From Arthrobotrys musiformis (lineage: Eukaryota; Ascomycota; Orbiliomycetes; Orbiliales; Orbiliaceae), in the NCBI GenBank assembly GCA_036971715.1, contig JAVHJL010000003.1, positions 3,472,001-3,536,000 on the forward strand: a DNA stretch of 64,000 nt. The letters are read 5' to 3'. Below the pieces are notes generated by a model. That model was given only the letters and a program-made list of their open reading frames with translations. It searched no databases and was not told the origin of the DNA. A program made the translations under genes and the position numbers. Position 1 is the first letter of the stretch. Every line of letters starts with the position of its first letter. Shown piece after piece: positions 58,221 to 64,000 of the stretch.

Positions 58221-59262
58221 CTTGGGGTTTTTATTGATTTGTGTCCGGCACGGAGATCGAAATCGTAATTATAAAATATGGAGGTAATTAATATATTAAA
58301 TGGGTAATTATAACCAAAATATTGGATAGAATATATGGATAGATCCCAAGGGCCAGCCTCAAGATTTGTGGAAGAGATCGAAAAGATTATGATGTGTATC
58401 GAAGCGAATGCGGATGAACTGGTTAATTGCTGTATCGACACTACAACCCGGCGGAATGCCATTATTTATAGCCAGTCAATATATTGACGTCAAAGGCTTG
58501 TCTTTTGCTGAAGCCCGTTTTACGATCGTATACGCATTTTGACCCGGGTACTCTGGCAGCAAGGCAGCCGACGACACCAACACTGCCTCACTGCCGCACA
58601 AAGTCTTGTGTTGTTTCATCGACTATTTTGTAAAAGCCACCGTCGGGCTTAGATACCGGAACCGTCGATGTGGCTTCTCATAAGATATCCTATTAAGTTA
58701 TTTTGTGTATGATTGTTTATTCTTGCCCGCCTGAGCTCCGGATGAGCGGCAGAAACCACTTGAACATCGCGCCATATGTGCATGAAAGGCCTTGTGTTAC
58801 GTCACAAGGTAGCTTATCTCGGAAACCAAATGCTGCTGCGGTTGAGTAGCCCCAGACTAGCGGTTGAGCAATTGAGGGCAGCCTTATTGCAGCAAGATAT
58901 ATATGTTGTAACACAGGGGTATACATAGCATAGCTGCATAGTGCTGTCATTAGCCCCCATGTTCCAGCTCGACTTACTCGGTCCTCGGCCTCGCTCAACT
59001 CAAATATTCATACCCACTGGGTTCAACTATACGTATATACTAGGCCGCCGTCATGTTTAGGCATATATATAATGACTTGTCCCTCTGGTTATGTCGCTCT
59101 TCCTAAAATCAAGCCGGCCTCGAACATCTAAATCAATCACCCTGCTGGCAGGGAACCAATTCACTGCAAATTCAATTCTTATACATTTTCTTTTCTCTCT
59201 GTTACCTTTTTTTTTTTAATTCTCTGTCTCCAACTTATAGTTTTCCCTTCTTTCCGTTATAA
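58221..59262. other. Divergent promoter region
   Basis: Lies between the small secreted protein (-) and the large secreted protein (+). The minus ORF at 58717-58998 starts at TTG and is not called. CT-rich leader sequence and a T run (about 59207-59217) precede the ATG at 59263. Confidence 0.5.
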
Positions 59263-61136
59263 ATGGCGCCAAATTACCTTCTCTCTATTGCTCTATGCCT
59301 CGGGCTGTTCGGGCTCCAGATAAATGCAAATATTAATGTTAATGAAAACGCACCCCGGTCGTTGGAAAACCCGGTGAAAGTTCCACCTGTTCGCGTGGAG
59401 GACTTTTTCCCACATTTACAAAAGAGAGACAATGACTGGTCGAGGTTGGACCTACAGAAAGAGGTCAGGTTAATGTGGGCAATAAATACTAGTAAGCTAA
59501 TCCTTCGGCCTTCATAAATGTGCAGCGACACAGGGCTAATATGTTCTCTCCAGCTACCGAAAAGGTGGTTTTCGATATGATGCTCCAACAGCCCGATCCA
59601 GACCATCCTCTACTTGCGCTTGAGGATTTAGACAGTCTTGCTGAGAGTATCGCATGTCGAGAGCCGGATATCACACTGAAATTCGGAAGTAAAGAGGCCA
59701 TGGATCGTGCGATCAAGGCCTGGGATTGGATTAATGAAGCCGAGGCCGACTACTTTTACCTTATTGCAAATCACAACGGATGCGGTCCGGACGCAGAAAG
59801 ATATCCATATAAAGTCATCGGTGTTCAGTACGACCACTCGGCATTAACAGCCAAGCTCACCACACAGACTACTACCTGGGAAGAGGCTGTAAAGAACCAT
59901 GAGATGTGGGTTGGTAGCAGTCCTCACCATCAAGGTCCTCTTGCATTAGCACCCCAGCAGAGCTTCAACAATAGTGATGCGCCAGCATCTAATCTTACCC
60001 AAAAGGCATCACTTAGCCAAGATTCCGAGTCTGACCTTTCCAAGAGGTGGAACATAGAGGGCGTTATAGATTCCGCTGTTGGAATCTTCGTGCGCACTCG
60101 TGACGTCTTTGTTAGCGCCGGTAAATTCGTGGTAGCTGTCGTCAAGCTACTGAACGGTGGCGACATTGAATTCGACGTTTCGGGTAAATACAACGCCCCG
60201 ATATTCCACTCGGCAGAAAGTGTGGGAGGCAAAGACGTCCCTGTAAGATTTTACATCGACTGCGAGGATTGTCACACTACCGGGAAACTCCTCTGGAGCG
60301 CTAGATGGAAGCTAGTGAACCATAGTTTTAAGGAATTGGTCGTTAAGGGCAGACCGACGGGTGTCGCCGGAAAAGTCAGCATAAAGGCAAAGGTCGAGGC
60401 TGACATAGAGGGATTCAGCAAGAAAAATCTTGTTCCTATACCAGGCATTAGCCCCCTTACAATCGGCCCTGTCACCATTGGCCCGCAGGTTTTGGCCGGC
60501 CTCGGCGTGGAGGGGAAAATCAAAGGTAATGGTGTTTTTACCACAGGCCTAGAATGGTCGGTTCCCGACACCGCGAATATAGAGATTCATTCCCTGCGTA
60601 TAACGCAATCTAAAGCTTCTGGATTTGGAGGTGCGATGGCAAAACCATCCTTCAACGTTGACGAGCTTAACGCTAGCGGCGAGCTTACCTTCTACGCCAT
60701 CCTCCGGTTTGCGCTTGCTGTAACCGCCGGCAAGAGCAGCCATGGTTTTAGAACTGATCTGAAAACGGGATTCAAGGCTTCTCTTGCTGTTGGAATACTC
60801 GCGAAAGATGCATGCAAGGGGCAACTTGGAGAAGCCCAATCCTTTGGTGCCAAGATTGCGGCTAGTAGGACGCTGGAGGTCATAACCGGTATCGGCTTCG
60901 AAGACACACCTGCCGATATAGAATACAAGCTACACGAAGATGAGAGGCAAATCGCCGGCGTATGTTTTGCGGCTCCGATAATCCCTGCAAGGGCCGTGGG
61001 AAAGTTACCCGAAGTCAAAAATGACACTTCACCACGCACGCAATCTCTGGTTCAAAAACAGCGGGGTACTGAGGCATTCGCTCCCGGAAGCATTATGGTT
61101 AAGGGTAAAGCAATCGACTTCGTCAGGGCCGGGTAA
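59263..61136 (+). CDS. Large secreted protein resembling DUF7029/DUF7223 proteins
   Basis: Exons 59263-59463 and 59526-61136 (phase 0, donor GTCAGG, acceptor TGCAG) encode 603 residues. A signal peptide (about 1-22, YLLSIALCLGLFGLQINA) is followed by a propeptide-like stretch ending LQKR, a Kex2-type dibasic site near residue 54, and a second LSKR about 170 residues on. The central part carries FYIDCEDCHTTGKLLWSA, then alternating hydrophobic, beta-rich sequence with GISPLTIGPVTIGPQVLAGLGVEG. I remember this Cys-x-x-Cys followed by beta repeats from fungal secreted DUF7223 proteins; no function is established. One Cys (HNGCGPD) lies in the N-terminal domain. No GPI-type hydrophobic tail is seen, so it is probably soluble and secreted. 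Long antisense frames are shadows. Confidence 0.8.
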
Positions 61137-62529
61137 AGGTTTTCGGGGCAGCAGGCTGTTACGAAGACTCTGATCGATAGATTTGCGACGCACCTATCCC
61201 CGTGCTTCTTTTATATTATATAATCATAGAGTATAATAGGTTCTACAACGTAATATCCGCTTCATAAATGTTTTTCAGTTGCCGTCAGATTTTAAATGCC
61301 TCGTAGCAAATATTAAATGTTTGCTTTCATCGTTGTCAAGTCGTAGTTAACTACTTAAGTATATATCCTCAGTTTTTAATATTCTAATATTGCATATTGC
61401 GCCCCTGTCACATAATGGTTAATTTTGAGAGTAATTCTGTGACGATTTTGTATGCCACTCTGGGTATTGTGGTTCTTCCACATAAAGACCCTAACCTCGA
61501 CGGGGGCCCCAGCTGAAAGGCAATGGCTTTCAACTCAGAAGCTTTGGGAATATGCATTTGCATGTACCACTGGGTGGCGTTAATATCTAAGACCTAATGG
61601 ATTCGGAACGTTTAAGCTACTGGTAACTAAGATATCTGTGGATCCGAGCGCGCATGAAGTTGCCGATTCGATCGCATTGTTGTAAATGTTGATACTTCCA
61701 ACGATGAATAAACCCATGCACACATTTAATTTCTGCCTTCTCTAGGAAGCATCTCCATCCTGGGTACGCCGCTATAGGATAAGTCGCGATTCGGTCTCCA
61801 GGACGCAATTTGAAAGAAGATTGACTAAATCAGAATCACCACCCGCGATATCCCATTCGTTGGTATGCTCGGTGCTGTGCAGGCAATTGCAATCGTGAAG
61901 CGCTGGCTGTAGTACGCGGCTTTGGAAAGTTGCCACCTTTGCGTCAGATTGGTCTCTCACCGCTGTGAAATCTCCTGGATGAACACGCGCATCGATCCAT
62001 GAGCCACAGGCCGTGTAGGTTCCATGGTGCTCGGGGTACCTGTACCTGTCGAATTTCAATTCCTACTAATAAGCGGAAGAGATATTCAAATTCTATTTCT
62101 CATATATGGCGGGTCCAGAGCGCGTACGACTAAGCTAGGGATGTTTAACATACGTATATGTACCTTCTTAGACGGCTGCAGGCTGGAGGTCTAGGCTGAT
62201 TTTAAAAATATCGTCCTTCGCCGGGATAAAGTACTGGGTTCGGAACTCTCATCCAGTCACGATGCATGATATTACGCTGTTAATGATCCAATTGAACTAT
62301 AAAGTAAACTTCACTGGCCTCATCGACGATGTGTGGCAGTTAGGCGCGGTGCCTCCTAGTTGTATTAGCTCGTGGGAAAGGATCCTCACCAATTTGAATC
62401 AGAAAATTTACAAGCTACTTTTACCATGACTTAGACTGCGCAAGGATACACTTTGTTCTTATTTCGGGGGTGGAACAGTTTAAACGTTTGTGTAAAATGC
62501 TTCCGTTTGCTGTCACAACTGAGCCTTTA
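61137..62529. other. Intergenic region with an orphan exon
   Basis: 3' flank of the secreted-protein gene, then AT-rich sequence. Apart from the minus frame at 62062-61772 (listed separately), nothing coding is supported. Confidence 0.45.
61772..62062 (-). pseudogene. Orphan exon or gene remnant
   Basis: A 96-residue frame following an acceptor-like AGTAG reads consistently protein-like (YPEHHGTYTACGSWID, DFTAVRDQSDAKVATFQSR) and ends at a stop. There is no ATG at its start and no upstream exon was found. It may be the 3' exon of a small gene whose first exon I cannot locate, or a relic. Family unknown. Confidence 0.3.
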
Positions 62530-63855
62530 CTATGATTGCCACTGTTCTAAAAAGGCCTTTGCACTAGCGGCAGCTGCAGCTGCTGCATACAATTGCCATT
62601 GGTTATTCTTATGGCTGTCTGCGTAATCACAAACTCCTTTGATAACTAGACAAGGAATGTTATCCCACACTCCAGCACCTTCCATTTCAAAAGCAATTAC
62701 CCTTTCTCTTGTTGCCTTATCGTCTCGATCAGAGCTGGATTTCATCACGGTATCTCCAGAAGCAACGAGTCCAAAATGAATTGCGGGTTTATGTATCTCG
62801 CTTGGTCCATTTGCTGCAGCATCTTGTACTGCTTTCTGTAATCGGCTCCGAGGTACCAGCTTTGTTTCATCGCATCCTAGTCGATCGCAGCTTAGCTTCA
62901 TGGAGGTTTCGCATACGGGATCCTCGAACCTCTTGCAAGCGGCGCATACAGCGCAATCTGACCGAGTTTGGTGCTTGTGCCGATACTGGGGCTCGAAGAG
63001 CCTATCTTCAGATAAGCCTGGGTAGGAGGCGCCGGCCTCATCACCGAATTCTTTCCGTAAGGCGGCAAGGTGCTCAGAAGTCCTATCCTCGAGCTCTTTT
63101 CTATTGCGGCGAGACATTAATCTCGATAGATGCGCTCGTATTTCGGGGCTGTGCCGACCTAAATCATCCATAACGTATGATTCCCTTACGGATTTATTAC
63201 AATACTGCTTTTTGAACTCATACTGAACGACTCCGGAACTAATGACGACATCTCCAAGCAAGATTTCCTGACGATCACCGGTAAAAGGAACACCACCACA
63301 AATACCGACAATTAAGCCGAGTTTGATTCCTGGGAAGCTACGACGGCAGTGAGCCGCTACACTTGCGGCGGAAGTAATTCCAATACCTGGCATATGAATC
63401 AGGACAACGTTATGCCGTCTGAAAGCTCCTATTGTATATGCGTTCGGATCTTCGTCGATTTTGAGGTTCTGGCGCCTATCAAGCAGGTTGTCCACGGCAC
63501 TCGCTTCCAGAGGCAAAGCACATATTATGGCAATTTCGAAACCACTTCTATCGGTTGGGGGTGGAGAACAATTACTAGATTTCCCGAATCGCGATTCCAC
63601 ATTCATATCTAGCCGGTGCTCTCTTTGGCCTACTGTCTGGCTTTCGTCGAACCGGACCTTGCGTCTCTTGTTTGGTGTTTTCCTCCCAGAGTTTGCAGGT
63701 ACGGGGTCGGTTGTGGACTTAAAGTCATTTGCTGGCCGTCCACCGAGTATTCCAAGCTGACCGTATTCACATAAAACCGGGTATGAGTGTTCTTCGTCGT
63801 CACCTCGAGCTCGCAGACGTTTTTTACTCCTCTCTTGTTGTACTGGCGTTCGCAT
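62530..63855 (-). CDS. PNP-fold protein with basic N-terminal extension
   Basis: Third nucleoside-phosphorylase-like protein of the window, related to the heads of fungal NLRs. Single exon, 441 residues, ATG at 63855. The first 100 residues are polar and basic with nuclear-localisation-type clusters (SKKRLRARGDDEE, KTPNKRRKVRF). The PNP domain follows: FEIAIICALPLEASAVD, LGLIVGICGGVPFTG, LLGDVVISSGVVQYEF, FGLVASGDTVMKS, AFEMEGAGVWDN, VIKGVCDYADSHKN. Near residues 315-350 an insertion carries CAVCAACKRFEDPVC and CDRLGC, an extended form of the CxxC seen in the other two PNP genes and possibly a metal site. No NB-ARC or repeat domain follows; the protein ends shortly after an Ala-rich helix (AAAAAAASAKAFLEQW). 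It may act alone or pair with a separate receptor. Confidence 0.85.
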   Translation of the reverse strand: MRTPVQQERSKKRLRARGDDEEHSYPVLCEYGQLGILGGRPANDFKSTTDPVPANSGRKTPNKRRKVRFDESQTVGQREHRLDMNVESRFGKSSNCSPPPTDRSGFEIAIICALPLEASAVDNLLDRRQNLKIDEDPNAYTIGAFRRHNVVLIHMPGIGITSAASVAAHCRRSFPGIKLGLIVGICGGVPFTGDRQEILLGDVVISSGVVQYEFKKQYCNKSVRESYVMDDLGRHSPEIRAHLSRLMSRRNRKELEDRTSEHLAALRKEFGDEAGASYPGLSEDRLFEPQYRHKHQTRSDCAVCAACKRFEDPVCETSMKLSCDRLGCDETKLVPRSRLQKAVQDAAANGPSEIHKPAIHFGLVASGDTVMKSSSDRDDKATRERVIAFEMEGAGVWDNIPCLVIKGVCDYADSHKNNQWQLYAAAAAAASAKAFLEQWQS

Positions 63856-64000
63856 CTTGTTGATAATGGAGAAGATGACCTCTCTAGCCGCAGCAAAAGC
63901 GTTGGGTTTTTGCCCGACTTGTGCTCTGAGGTAGGTTTCCCGTTGGTACAGCCTTCGAAAAATGAGGCAGTCATGAACCGCTTGTAAGTAAGGTCCGTGG

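Noticed and set aside
58717..58998. 93-codon minus-strand ORF
   Set aside because: Begins at TTG, no splice context, no family resemblance.

Overview
The window is nuclear DNA of a filamentous ascomycete (Pezizomycotina). Most genes carry short introns with GTAAGT/GTATGT-like donors, CTAAC/CTGAC-like branch points and AG acceptors. The families present also fit: UstYa/DUF3328, Egh16/MAS, a CAP59-type mannosyltransferase, PNP-type NOD-like receptors and an NRPS-like reductase. I cannot place it below subphylum. Genes sit as islands between long AT-rich stretches without credible ORFs (for example 9.4-14.0, 24.2-28.5 and 39.6-43.9 kb). No tRNA, rRNA, CRISPR array or intact transposon was recognised.

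Layout. 0-1 kb: a UstYa-like oxidase gene at the left edge. 2.4-5.9 kb: two housekeeping genes, the La RNA chaperone and an OM14-type mitochondrial outer-membrane protein whose reading frame appears to need a two-nucleotide exon. 6.6-9.4 kb: small hypothetical genes. 14.0-15.5 kb: an Egh16/MAS-like secreted protein with an unusual Thr/Val-rich and acidic tail. 16.7-18.3 kb: an SRPK-like kinase interrupted by one in-frame TAA. 19.9-24.2 kb: a secreted carboxylesterase ending in RDEL and a secreted protein of unknown function.

28.5-29.5 kb: a stand-alone nucleoside-phosphorylase-fold (PNP) protein. 30.8-39.6 kb: a candidate small-metabolite locus made of a single-module NRPS-like A-T-R enzyme, an EthD-domain protein and a berberine-bridge-type FAD oxidase. 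The NRPS-like gene is divergent from the other two across about 2 kb. The A domain would activate an amino acid, the carrier would hold it, the R domain would normally release it reductively, and the oxidase and EthD protein would process the product. The R domain, however, has Gln where the YxxxK lysine is expected. 44.0-46.2 kb: a Cys-rich protein of unknown family and a small ORF.

47.3-50.3 kb: a decayed NOD-like receptor (PNP, NB-ARC, TPR) with several in-frame stops. 52.3-53.0 kb: a small three-exon protein resembling I66-type protease inhibitors. 55.7-57.2 kb: a CAP59/CMT1-type alpha-mannosyltransferase. 57.9-61.1 kb: a small secreted protein and a large secreted protein resembling DUF7029/DUF7223 architectures. 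62.5-63.9 kb: a third PNP-domain protein with a basic, nuclear-type N terminus. Three PNP proteins of the fungal NLR type lie within about 35 kb, each with a Cys-motif insertion.

All gene models come from reading the sequence by eye. Splice sites are inferred from consensus and phase, and family names are from memory of motifs, not from searches.
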